Of a stretch of DNA of 64,000 nucleotides, positions 55,420-62,861 are shown one piece after another (within the stretch, counting starts at the first letter, position 1; each line of letters opens with the position of its first letter). Location of the stretch: positions 1-64,000 of the forward strand of contig NZ_SWBM01000003.1 in assembly GCF_005116465.1 (NCBI RefSeq), written 5' to 3'. The DNA is from Robertmurraya kyonggiensis. GTDB taxonomy: Bacteria > Bacillota > Bacilli > Bacillales > Cytobacillaceae. The notes beneath the pieces are model-generated. The model did not search any database. It was not told where the DNA came from and worked only from the letters and a program-made list of their open reading frames with translations. The position numbers were made by a program, and so were the translations under genes.

Positions 55420-57036
55420 TTATAATCTAATCTCGTTTAACGCAACTTCCTGATAAGCCTTAAAAAATGCGCTACAAAACGCATCCCACTCTATTGCCGC
55501 TTCTATTGATTCATCTGAAACATGGCCAAGAACTGGCATCTTCAGCAAATCCGTCAATTTAGCTGCGAATTTTTCTATCGTTACTTCAGATGCACCTTCA
55601 AGGATGTTTCTAACAAATTCATCTGGAGCATACCAATCCACCACTCTACTTATATCTCGATAGATTTGCGTCAGCAGAAGATTTCTTGGACCTTCCCACT
55701 GCTCATTAACGACTACATCACGGAAAATCCGTGGCAGTGATGAGAATTCCTCCATCACTCCATGTCCACCAAATACTGAAATAGCCTCCTTCAGTACTTC
55801 CGCTCCCTCACTCGTTGTGCAAATTTTTTGCAGTAAAACTAATTCTCTTAGATTAAATAATTGCTTTCTCACTTCAAGTGGTTGATCTGATTTTAAGCCT
55901 GGATTTAATGGCTTATCTAATTGCAAAAATAGATCATATATTTTAAAAGCTCCTGCTGTCGTTCTTTGAGCAGCATTTTCAATTTTCTTCAGCTTACCAG
56001 CTGATAAAGGGTAGTCCTTGATTTTTTGCCCAAATACGGTACGGAAATCGCTATACAAATGCGCTTCCCTTGATGCACGTAGCATGAACCCAGCACAAGC
56101 AATCCCAATTTCGAGTCGCGATAGGGTTAACACAATTCCAACTGCTACAGCAATACCCTTATCCTTAGGACCAATTGAATAAGCAATCGCCCCATCATAT
56201 TGAATCTCCCCTGTTGGTAGTTCCGCAGTCCCCATTTTCCATTTAATACGATTTATTTGATAGCTATTTCTCTTTTCCTTCACTTTATCGCCCGGTAGCC
56301 ATGATGGAACAATAAAAGTTGATACCCTATCTGTTCCCGAAATTTTCGCGGTCACCACGGAATAATCGGCGTGAGCAACTGAACAGAAGAATTTATTACC
56401 GTATAAACGATAGTACTTTCCTTCTGGAACAGCTTCTAAGACGTTGGCAGGTAAGTCAGAGCCTCCTTGAATCTCCGACATAAACTGAGCCCCAATCGCG
56501 AAGTCCCCATCTATTCCTTCTTTTGTATGCAGCAAGATTTCATGAAGTTCAGGATACTCATCATCTGGAAACTGGCCTAAAAGTGCCACTAGGCCATGTG
56601 TACATGTCAAAGGACAAGCGACACCTGCTTCTCCTAATTGATGAATGAGTATTCTTTTAACAAAGCTTTCCCATGGTGACATTTTGCTCGAAAAAAGGCC
56701 CTCTCCAAACACAGCTTGTTCTAACTGATGAGTTTCAGAAGGTCTCACAATACGATCAATTCGATTGTTAAAAGCATCATAATGTAACATATAAGGACGG
56801 ACTTCTGGTCTTGCTAGTTGTTCTGCAAGTCGATTCCAATCTTTTGATACCTTCGGAGAAAAATCTAAGAGTCTTTCATGAATTGTATCGAACTCTTTTC
56901 CTAGAAATTTTTCCACTGTTTTTCGTAAGAATGGTTCATCCTTGTACCAATCTAACTCTTCTCGTTTTTGAACAAAATCATTGAAGCTGTAGGAATTGTA
57001 CCCTTTCGTCTGCAATTCTTCTGGAGCCAACGTCAT
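55420..57036 (-). CDS. Acyl-CoA dehydrogenase family protein (AidB-like)
   Basis: A 538-residue flavoprotein with the large-form acyl-CoA dehydrogenase layout. An N-terminal extension is followed by the middle domain (AIGAQFMSEIQGGSDLPAN..., KFFCSVAHADYSVVTAKI) and the C-terminal helical domain with the FAD-contacting EAISVFGGHGVMEE. Its length and the GGSD motif resemble AidB-type proteins rather than short beta-oxidation enzymes. GGGGTGACATTCT precedes the ATG. A divergent MerR regulator and shared palindrome suggest ligand-controlled expression. Substrate unknown. Confidence 0.85.
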   Translation of the reverse strand: MTLAPEELQTKGYNSYSFNDFVQKREELDWYKDEPFLRKTVEKFLGKEFDTIHERLLDFSPKVSKDWNRLAEQLARPEVRPYMLHYDAFNNRIDRIVRPSETHQLEQAVFGEGLFSSKMSPWESFVKRILIHQLGEAGVACPLTCTHGLVALLGQFPDDEYPELHEILLHTKEGIDGDFAIGAQFMSEIQGGSDLPANVLEAVPEGKYYRLYGNKFFCSVAHADYSVVTAKISGTDRVSTFIVPSWLPGDKVKEKRNSYQINRIKWKMGTAELPTGEIQYDGAIAYSIGPKDKGIAVAVGIVLTLSRLEIGIACAGFMLRASREAHLYSDFRTVFGQKIKDYPLSAGKLKKIENAAQRTTAGAFKIYDLFLQLDKPLNPGLKSDQPLEVRKQLFNLRELVLLQKICTTSEGAEVLKEAISVFGGHGVMEEFSSLPRIFRDVVVNEQWEGPRNLLLTQIYRDISRVVDWYAPDEFVRNILEGASEVTIEKFAAKLTDLLKMPVLGHVSDESIEAAIEWDAFCSAFFKAYQEVALNEIRL

Positions 57037-57095
57037 AGAATGTCACCCCTTCATCAAATTTGACAAATTATATTTTTCAGAATTATTATATATCT

Positions 57096-57117
57096 AAGTG
57101 TACGTTAACGTCAACTT
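57096..57117. promoter_or_regulatory. Palindromic operator between acyl-CoA dehydrogenase and merR
   Basis: A 22-bp dyad with core ACGTTAACGT (57102-57111) and outer arms AAGT/ACTT. The core resembles the motif of LiuR-type MerR regulators. It overlaps a divergent promoter on the minus strand (TTGACG at 57109-57114, 18 bp, TATAAT) and sits just before the merR ribosome-binding site. Confidence 0.7.
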
Positions 57118-57130
57118 GGAGGGGTATTCT

Positions 57131-57517
57131 ATGTCAGAAGAAAGATATTTTACCATTAGCGAACTAGCAAACATATTTGATATTAGTTCTAGAACTATTC
57201 GGTACTACGAAGAAATGGGAATGCTGACTTCCGTAACTCGAGAGAGCCTAACAAAGCAACGAAGCTATACAAATACCGAACGTCGTAGATTAAAACTGAT
57301 TCTTCGCGGGAAAAAGCTCGGATTCAGTCTTCAGGAAATAAAAGAAATGATCGATTTATATGAATCAAACCCTGAGGGAAAAGTGGAAAGAGAGCGTATA
57401 ATTGAATTCGCTGATAAGAAACTAAAAGAAATAGATGAACAAATACTTCAGCTTCAAATCCTAAAAGAAGAAATTCTTGCTCATAGAAAAAGATTTCTGG
57501 ATGTGAAACAGACTTAA
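57131..57517 (+). CDS. MerR family regulator, LiuR-like
   Basis: A 128-residue short MerR regulator: winged helix (YFTISELANIFDISSRTIRYYEEMGMLTSVTRESLTKQRSYTNTERRRLKLILRGKKLGFSLQEIKEMIDLY) plus a dimerisation coiled coil (about 85-125). It has no metal-binding cysteines. Size and its pairing with an acyl-CoA dehydrogenase resemble LiuR, which controls branched-chain amino-acid or fatty-acid breakdown. GGAGGGG precedes the ATG at 57131. The operator at 57096-57117 suggests autoregulation. Confidence 0.85.
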   Translation: MSEERYFTISELANIFDISSRTIRYYEEMGMLTSVTRESLTKQRSYTNTERRRLKLILRGKKLGFSLQEIKEMIDLYESNPEGKVERERIIEFADKKLKEIDEQILQLQILKEEILAHRKRFLDVKQT

Positions 57518-57598
57518 AATGTTCAAATATTATCCTATTTTCCCAGCTTTCAATCTCGTATAACCACATTTATAATGAATAAGAAGGAGGTGAATAAA

Positions 57599-57964
57599 AT
57601 GGATGACATACTTAAAGCAATACAACAATTAGAAGGTCGAATGAATGAACGTTTCGATCAGATAGAGCAGAAAGCAGATCAAAAGTTTAATCAAATTGAT
57701 CAAAAATTCGATAAGATCGATCAGAAGTTTGATCGAATTGATGAGAAGTTTGATCGAATTGATGAGAAGTTTGATCGAATTGATGAGAAACTAGATCGTA
57801 TGGAAACCACACTAAACGCTGTTGCTAGAACATCTAACGACGATACTGTAGCAATTCTCAAAAGAATCGACAACAACACTCAGTCTATCACTAAGGACAT
57901 TGAATATCTTTCAGAGCAAGTCGGGAAACACGAAATGTACTTCCACCGTATAAACGAAAAGTAA
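57599..57964 (+). CDS. Small coiled-coil protein with perfect heptad repeats
   Basis: A 121-residue protein of unknown function. Residues about 15-62 are seven-residue repeats close to KFDRIDE, encoded by near-identical 21-bp DNA units (57710-57790). The rest is also helical. The pattern fits a rod-like multimer. AAGGAGGTG precedes the ATG at 57599. The DNA repeats could change in number by slippage. Confidence 0.75.
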   Translation: MDDILKAIQQLEGRMNERFDQIEQKADQKFNQIDQKFDKIDQKFDRIDEKFDRIDEKFDRIDEKLDRMETTLNAVARTSNDDTVAILKRIDNNTQSITKDIEYLSEQVGKHEMYFHRINEK

Positions 57965-58072
57965 CACTTCAATGTTTCCTCAAATTCCTCACTTTATTAT
58001 TTCACAACTAATTTAGGAGTAACGGACATACTCTTTTACCTCTCCTAAGCACATGTTACTCCTATAAAATTT

Positions 58073-59008
58073 CTACCCAATATTCTTCATATAATCCAAC
58101 GTTTGTTTTAATCCTTCTCTGTATGATGTACGTGGCAACTCTCCAATAAATTGTTCATACTTGTTTCCATCTAGCACGACAGGTTCTTCATTAAGATAAA
58201 ACATTTCAACGACTTCACGCATGATCGGGTCAAAAATGCCAAGGAAACGAATCATGTTCTTCGTAATTGTGGACACACCTTTTTCGTAATTGTCCGTGTC
58301 CCTAATTATCTTCACAAGCTCTTTTCCTGAAATAACACCAATCCCTGGGATATTCCAGTTCTGTCCATATGCATTTTCATTTAATGCTAAATTCACAATA
58401 GCTTTTGCCCCATCAGGAGTAAATATAAATTCTCGTTTTATTTGTTGATTTCCTACAAACATGGCTCTCTTATTCTTCACTACTCCCTGAAGTGTAAAAT
58501 GAAGAATGCTGTTTTCAGCATTTGGACCATAAAAATCAGGAAAGTGAGCAATAAGTGCTTTCACGTCCGAATTTTTTACAAGATCTTCAACATTGAGACG
58601 AATCCGACCTTTTTTCGTATGTGGATTTTTCGGAAAATCCTCTTGGACCTTCCTTCCATCACTTCTACCATACGCATAAATATTATCAACAATTGCGAGG
58701 CTAGCCCCACTTACTTGTGCAGCCGTTAAAATATTCCCCATAAACGTTTCTAGCTTCTTTTCCCACTCTGGATAAGGAATGTTCGCTGCTTGGAAAATGA
58801 CATCGGCACCTTTAGCTGCATCTTTAATATCTTGACCTTGAAAAATATCTCCCTGAAAAGTGGTCACATTTGTATCATTTTTGAACAGCTTATCTAACTT
58901 TGACTTTGTTCGTGCAAATGCCGTAACTTGAATCCCCCGTTTAGATAATTCCTTCACAATTGAATAACCCATTCCACCTGAAGCTCCTAACACAAGTGCC
59001 TTTTTCAT
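58073..59008 (-). CDS. NAD-dependent epimerase/dehydratase family protein
   Basis: A 311-residue extended SDR with GASGGMGYSIVKEL (NAD(P) binding), FQGDIFQGQDI, and a Tyr in DNIYAYGRS; the usual YxxxK is not clear. The reaction is unknown. AAAGGAGG precedes the ATG. An operator copy (59026-59042) lies directly upstream and matches those at the TetR gene, so it is probably the TetR target. Confidence 0.82.
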   Translation of the reverse strand: MKKALVLGASGGMGYSIVKELSKRGIQVTAFARTKSKLDKLFKNDTNVTTFQGDIFQGQDIKDAAKGADVIFQAANIPYPEWEKKLETFMGNILTAAQVSGASLAIVDNIYAYGRSDGRKVQEDFPKNPHTKKGRIRLNVEDLVKNSDVKALIAHFPDFYGPNAENSILHFTLQGVVKNKRAMFVGNQQIKREFIFTPDGAKAIVNLALNENAYGQNWNIPGIGVISGKELVKIIRDTDNYEKGVSTITKNMIRFLGIFDPIMREVVEMFYLNEEPVVLDGNKYEQFIGELPRTSYREGLKQTLDYMKNIG

Positions 59009-59025
59009 TTCTATTCCTCCTTTTT

Positions 59026-59042
59026 ATTAACCAATGGTCAAT
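59026..59042. promoter_or_regulatory. TetR operator copy 1 (epimerase gene)
   Basis: ATTAACCAATGGTCAAT, a 17-bp dyad matching the two copies before the TetR gene. Confidence 0.72.
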
Positions 59043-59078
59043 TAAACCTAAAAAAATTAATGAATCGATCTTAGTAGA

Positions 59079-59171
59079 AGGCTCTTTTCTCAGACTTTGC
59101 TGTAATTTAGTAAAATAAAAATTTAATGAAAATTATTACTCTCTAGGGGATAAATAGTGAGAAAAGAGCCT
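59079..59171. repeat. 93-bp segment bounded by perfect 14-bp inverted repeats
   Basis: AGGCTCTTTTCTCA (59079-59092) and TGAGAAAAGAGCCT (59158-59171) bound a non-coding AT-rich segment. It resembles a miniature inverted-repeat element, but no target-site duplication was seen. The 254-bp gap holding it (59009-59262) has no gene. Confidence 0.55.
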
Positions 59172-59262
59172 GCACACAAAATAGAAAGTACAATATTATT
59201 ATTTGTACGTTAAAATCGGCCTTAGGATTTTAACAACAAGTTTTTTCACAGAAAAAACAGTC

Positions 59263-59832
59263 TTAAAGAATACACCCCATTAGGAAATCCGCATGCATCT
59301 CAGCTAAGCCACTTACTTCCTCGAAACCATCTACCTGTCTACAATAATGCGTAACAAAACCATGTAACGATAGAAAAATCGACCAAATCTCCTGAATCGA
59401 AACCTTTTTTCCACATAACAAATGGACATTTTTAGCAAAGTTTTCATAGGTGGTATTAGGCTCTTCTTGAATAAAACATTTCACTTCGTCATCTTTAATG
59501 AGGAACATGATCTCGTAGTGGCTTTGATACGTGAGCCCAAATTTAATATATCCGATAAAAATTTGCTTAAGCTTTTCTCTATTGTCTAGTTCTTGTTCCA
59601 TAATTTCTTCTAGGATGTTATTCAGCATTTGGAAATGACTTTCAACTAAGGCGAAAAATAATTCTGCCTTATTTTTAAAATGATAATAAATGGCTCCATG
59701 GCTATATCCTAGCTCTTTGGCAATTTGCCTCATCGATACATGCTCATATCCTCTTTCGGAGAACAAAACTCTTGCTGCATCCATTATCATATCTCTTGTT
59801 AGCTCTTGGTGGACCGATTTTCGCGGTGACAT
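59263..59832 (-). CDS. TetR family transcriptional repressor
   Basis: A 189-residue repressor with a typical helix-turn-helix (DAARVLFSERGYEHVSMRQIAKELGYSHGAIYYHFKNKAELFFAL) and a ligand-binding domain. AAGGAGGA precedes the ATG at 59832; seven codons upstream are in frame but follow that site poorly. Two operator dyads lie just upstream and one before the epimerase gene, so it should control itself and that gene. Confidence 0.88.
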   Translation of the reverse strand: MSPRKSVHQELTRDMIMDAARVLFSERGYEHVSMRQIAKELGYSHGAIYYHFKNKAELFFALVESHFQMLNNILEEIMEQELDNREKLKQIFIGYIKFGLTYQSHYEIMFLIKDDEVKCFIQEEPNTTYENFAKNVHLLCGKKVSIQEIWSIFLSLHGFVTHYCRQVDGFEEVSGLAEMHADFLMGCIL

Positions 59833-59844
59833 AATATCCTCCTT

Positions 59845-59861
59845 ATTGACCACTGTTTAAT
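59845..59861. promoter_or_regulatory. TetR operator copy 2 (tetR gene)
   Basis: ATTGACCACTGTTTAAT, 13 bp upstream of the tetR start codon. Confidence 0.65.
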
Positions 59862-59877
59862 TAAATTATATTCATTT

Positions 59878-59894
59878 ATTGAACAATGGTCAAT
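59878..59894. promoter_or_regulatory. TetR operator copy 3 (tetR gene)
   Basis: ATTGAACAATGGTCAAT, 33 bp from copy 2 centre to centre (about three helical turns) and just past the stop codon of the CNNM gene. Confidence 0.7.
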
Positions 59895-59916
59895 AAAATT
59901 TAAAAAAGAACAGAAA

Positions 59917-61248
59917 TCATTTTTCCTGTTCTTCTTCTTCATTCTCTAGCACTGTTACTTTAACCTTTACAATCCTACGATCATTTACCTCTTCAATTTC
60001 AAATAGAGAATTTTCGTATTCGACTTGTGGCTTCTCCTCTGGATCCGGAATATATCCCAACTGGCCAATGATAAAGCCGCTTAATGTATCATAATCATCC
60101 GTCGGAAACTCAACCTTCAATAAATCCTCCACATCATCCAAATCTGTCGTACCAGCGATCATATATTTATTTTCGTTAATCTGCTCAATATCGTCGATGT
60201 CTAGCTCAGGTTCATCGTATTCATCAAAAATATTCCCGACAATCTCTTCGAGGATATCTTCCATTGTGACGATTCCGTCGGTTCCACCATATTCATCAAT
60301 CGCAATAGCAACGTGACTCTTATTTTTTTGCATATCCTTAAATACATGATCGATTCGAGTTGACTCGAGTACATAATAAGGCTCACGAATTAATTCTCGC
60401 AGTTCAAACGCATCTCTATCTCCATTTTCGATAAAATAGAATAGATCTTTCACATGTAAAATGCCTACGATGCGATCGATATTTTCTTCGTATACAGGAA
60501 TTCGCGTATACTTCTCCACATTAGCTATATGAACTGCTTCTTGAAAATTCGTATCGACAGGAATCGCTACAATATTCATTCGATGGGTCATAATATCTGA
60601 AACGGTTTTATTATCGAATTCAAAAATATTGTTAATCATTACTTTCTCTGTTTCCTGAATGGTCCCTCTTTCTTGGCCCACATCGACCATCATTCGAATT
60701 TCCTCTTCTGTCACATTCTCCTCTTCCATATGAGGATCAATGCCAAATAACCGAACTATTAAGTTGGTTGAAAGAGTCAAGAGCTTCACAAACGGGGCAG
60801 TAAATTTAGATAACAAAGATATCGGACTTGCCACCAGAAAAGATATTTCTTCAGCCTTTTGAATTGCTAGTCTTTTCGGAACCAATTCCCCTATAACAAG
60901 AGTAAAATACGACAAAATTAAGGTCATAATAGCAGTAGAAAGCATCTCTAATACACCTTTTTCAATTGGCAAATTCAATTGACTAATGGCCTCAGTCAAT
61001 ACACCTGCAAAGCTTCTCGCCGTAAAAGCACTAGCAAGAAATCCTGACAAAGTGATTCCAATTTGAATCGTTGCCAAAAAGCGACTAGGTTCAGACAATA
61101 GATTCTGAACCACCTGCGCTTTCTTATTTCCTCCATCCGCTAACAGCCTCATTTTATTATCATTTATCGAAACGAGTGCCATTTCTGAGGCTGCAAAAAA
61201 GGCATTTACAATAATGAGAATAACAAGAACCATAATTTCAAAACCCAA
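59917..61248 (-). CDS. CNNM/CorC (hemolysin C-like) family membrane protein
   Basis: A 443-residue protein: CNNM membrane domain (about 1-190), two CBS domains (about 205-330; VSDIMTHRMNIVAIPVD, YTRIPVYEENIDRIVGILHVKDLF, VAIAIDEYGGTDGIVTMEDILEEIVGNI) and a CorC_HlyC domain (about 350-430). Relatives move or sense Mg2+ and other divalent ions. The start is uncertain: the TTG at 61248 has GTGGGTG upstream, and a GTG at 61275 is the alternative. It lies downstream of terC on the same strand. Confidence 0.88.
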   Translation of the reverse strand: MGFEIMVLVILIIVNAFFAASEMALVSINDNKMRLLADGGNKKAQVVQNLLSEPSRFLATIQIGITLSGFLASAFTARSFAGVLTEAISQLNLPIEKGVLEMLSTAIMTLILSYFTLVIGELVPKRLAIQKAEEISFLVASPISLLSKFTAPFVKLLTLSTNLIVRLFGIDPHMEEENVTEEEIRMMVDVGQERGTIQETEKVMINNIFEFDNKTVSDIMTHRMNIVAIPVDTNFQEAVHIANVEKYTRIPVYEENIDRIVGILHVKDLFYFIENGDRDAFELRELIREPYYVLESTRIDHVFKDMQKNKSHVAIAIDEYGGTDGIVTMEDILEEIVGNIFDEYDEPELDIDDIEQINENKYMIAGTTDLDDVEDLLKVEFPTDDYDTLSGFIIGQLGYIPDPEEKPQVEYENSLFEIEEVNDRRIVKVKVTVLENEEEEQEK

Positions 61249-61333
61249 GAAATTCACCCACTTAGCTAGTGTCACGAGTTCATGATATTACTATGCCCGA
61301 ACTTCCAAGTGAGTATGAACTTTATAGTCTCAA

Positions 61334-62107
61334 TTATGCTTCTTTGCTTTCTACAACAGCTTTATCTTTGCTAGAAAACCAACCTACAACAGCTATCCCA
61401 ATCAATACTGTATAGAAGATGATTTTCCATGTGGTAGAATGAGCAAAATCATGCGGTATGATCGCCACTTCTGGATGTCCTAATGTTAATATGACAAGCT
61501 TTACCCCTACCCAGCCAACAATGGTAAAAGCAGCAATTTCGAGCCCTGGTTTTGAGTGCAGCAATTTAACAAAGAAGTTTGCAGCAAATCTCATAATGAC
61601 AACCCCGATTAAACCTCCGGCAAAAATAACGAGAAACTTTCCTCCATCCATACCTCCAATAGTCGGAAGATTGGTATTCGGAAGAGTCATTGCTAGGGCC
61701 ACAGCTGCAAGAATCGAATCAACCGCAAAGGCAATATCAGCTAGTTCTACTTTAAAAACAGTTGCCCAAAGTCCCCCTTTTGGCTTTTCGTTCTCCTCTT
61801 TTTCCTGTTGTTTATCCTTAAAAACAACCTTCCTCACAATATGATTGATGGCAATAAACAATAAGTAAAGAGCACCTATAGCCTGTACCTCCCAAACATC
61901 CACAAGATAAGAAATGACAAATAGAGAGCCAAATCGGAAGATGAATGCTCCAACTAAGCCATAAAATAATGCCTTTTTCCGCTCCTCTTCTGGAAGATGC
62001 TTGACCATAATAGCCAGCACTAATGCATTATCTGCTGCTAATAGTCCTTCTAGTGCTACTAATAATAACAATACCCAACCATACTCCATTAAAATTGATA
62101 AATCCAA
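61334..62107 (-). CDS. TerC family membrane protein (manganese export-type)
   Basis: A 257-residue TerC protein with seven or more helices. Conserved acidic residues lie in membrane segments (LLVALEGLLAADNALVLAIMVKHLP, KVELADIAFAVDSILAAVAL), as in TerC/Alx. B. subtilis relatives YceF and YkoY help Mn2+ leave the cytoplasm for secreted enzymes. The yybP-ykoY riboswitch upstream (62239-62360) links it to Mn2+. The TTG start follows GAGGAGG. Confidence 0.9.
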   Translation of the reverse strand: MDLSILMEYGWVLLLLVALEGLLAADNALVLAIMVKHLPEEERKKALFYGLVGAFIFRFGSLFVISYLVDVWEVQAIGALYLLFIAINHIVRKVVFKDKQQEKEENEKPKGGLWATVFKVELADIAFAVDSILAAVALAMTLPNTNLPTIGGMDGGKFLVIFAGGLIGVVIMRFAANFFVKLLHSKPGLEIAAFTIVGWVGVKLVILTLGHPEVAIIPHDFAHSTTWKIIFYTVLIGIAVVGWFSSKDKAVVESKEA

Positions 62108-62180
62108 CGTTCTTTTCCTCCTCTTTTTTCAAATAGTTCTTTGTTCTTTCTCTAGCTAATCAGGTCCTCTAAAAAGGAAA

Positions 62181-62209
62181 AAGCCCTAACCGATTTGGTA
62201 AGGACTTCA
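62181..62209 (-). terminator. Second hairpin between the Mn2+ riboswitch and terC
   Basis: Minus strand: AAGTCCTTACC / GGTTAGGGCTT imperfect stem followed by TTTTTCC. It would act as a back-up terminator. Confidence 0.6.
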
Positions 62210-62220
62210 AAAATACAAAA

Positions 62221-62247
62221 AAGACCTTTACCAATGGTAAAGGTCTT
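62221..62247 (-). terminator. Expression-platform terminator of the Mn2+ riboswitch
   Basis: Minus strand: AAGACCTTTACC / GGTAAAGGTCTT stem with a short loop and six T residues. Its 5' arm overlaps the 3' end of the aptamer (GCAAGACC). Confidence 0.9.
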
Positions 62248-62360
62248 GCTAACAACGATAATATTTACAACTTGGTTGCAAATTGTTGCCAACAAAGCCG
62301 AGAGACAAAGGTCTCTGAAATGACGACTTTGCTGTAAAAGCTACTCCCCTTTAGGAGAAC
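62239..62360 (-). promoter_or_regulatory. yybP-ykoY manganese riboswitch
   Basis: Minus strand begins AAAGGGGAGTAGC, has the CGTCATTTC and TCGGCTTTGTTGGC segments, and ends TAGCAAGACC. This is the conserved frame of the yybP-ykoY class, a Mn2+ sensor. The aptamer's 3' strand feeds into a terminator, so Mn2+ binding should prevent termination and allow terC expression. Confidence 0.88.
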
Positions 62361-62453
62361 TATTAACTTACTTTTATTATATTCAAAAACTTTGGGGTTC
62401 GTCAATTAATTTTAACTATAGAGTGCACACTATCACAAAGGAGGGATTTCTGA

Positions 62454-62597
62454 ATGGACCCGAAATCACATCATCCAGTAAATATGAGCAAAAGCACACT
62501 AAGAGAAAGATTAAATAATAAAAACATCTCTGATTTTAGCAGTGGAACTTTAAGACGTATAGCTTTTTCAAATCATAGCCGTTCTCGCCAAGATTAA
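62454..62597 (+). CDS. Small hypothetical protein
   Basis: A 47-residue basic protein (MDPKSHHPVNMSKSTLRERLNNKNISDFSSGTLRRIAFSNHSRSRQD), rich in Ser, Arg and His. AAAGGAGGG upstream and a clear terminator downstream support it as a real gene. I do not recognise a family; its composition resembles small spore-associated proteins, which is only an inference. It diverges from the terC riboswitch. Confidence 0.68.
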   Translation: MDPKSHHPVNMSKSTLRERLNNKNISDFSSGTLRRIAFSNHSRSRQD

Positions 62598-62598
62598 A

Positions 62599-62640
62599 AA
62601 GCGTACCCAGCTCGGTACGCCTTTTAGTTTTTTTATTTTA
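62599..62640 (+). terminator. Terminator of the small gene at 62454
   Basis: GCGTACC / GGTACGC stem, then a T-rich tail ending in seven T residues. Confidence 0.82.
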
Positions 62641-62650
62641 TTGAAAAATA

Positions 62651-62836
62651 AGCGTAAAATTTCCGGCTAAATCAAAAAATTTACCCATTTCCCTATAAAT
62701 AAACGGAATTTTTCCTGTTAAGCTATACATATTTCATGATTTTAAAGCTTTTTAGGTCATTTAGCGGAAAATCTCCGTCTATTTCACCTAATAACCATCA
62801 TTTATTTAAAATAAACGGAATTTTTCCGTTTAAGTA
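62651..62836. repeat. CGGAATTTTTCCG-type word repeats (locus D)
   Basis: Four related words: AGCGTAAAATTTCCG at 62651, AAACGGAATTTTTCC at 62701, AGCGGAAAATCTCCG at 62763, and AAACGGAATTTTTCCGTTTA at 62813. Each is a small palindrome, flanked by ATAAA-like edges. They fill the space between two converging genes. Confidence 0.65.
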
Positions 62837-62861
62837 GGAACATCCACTAACAGAGCCTATT

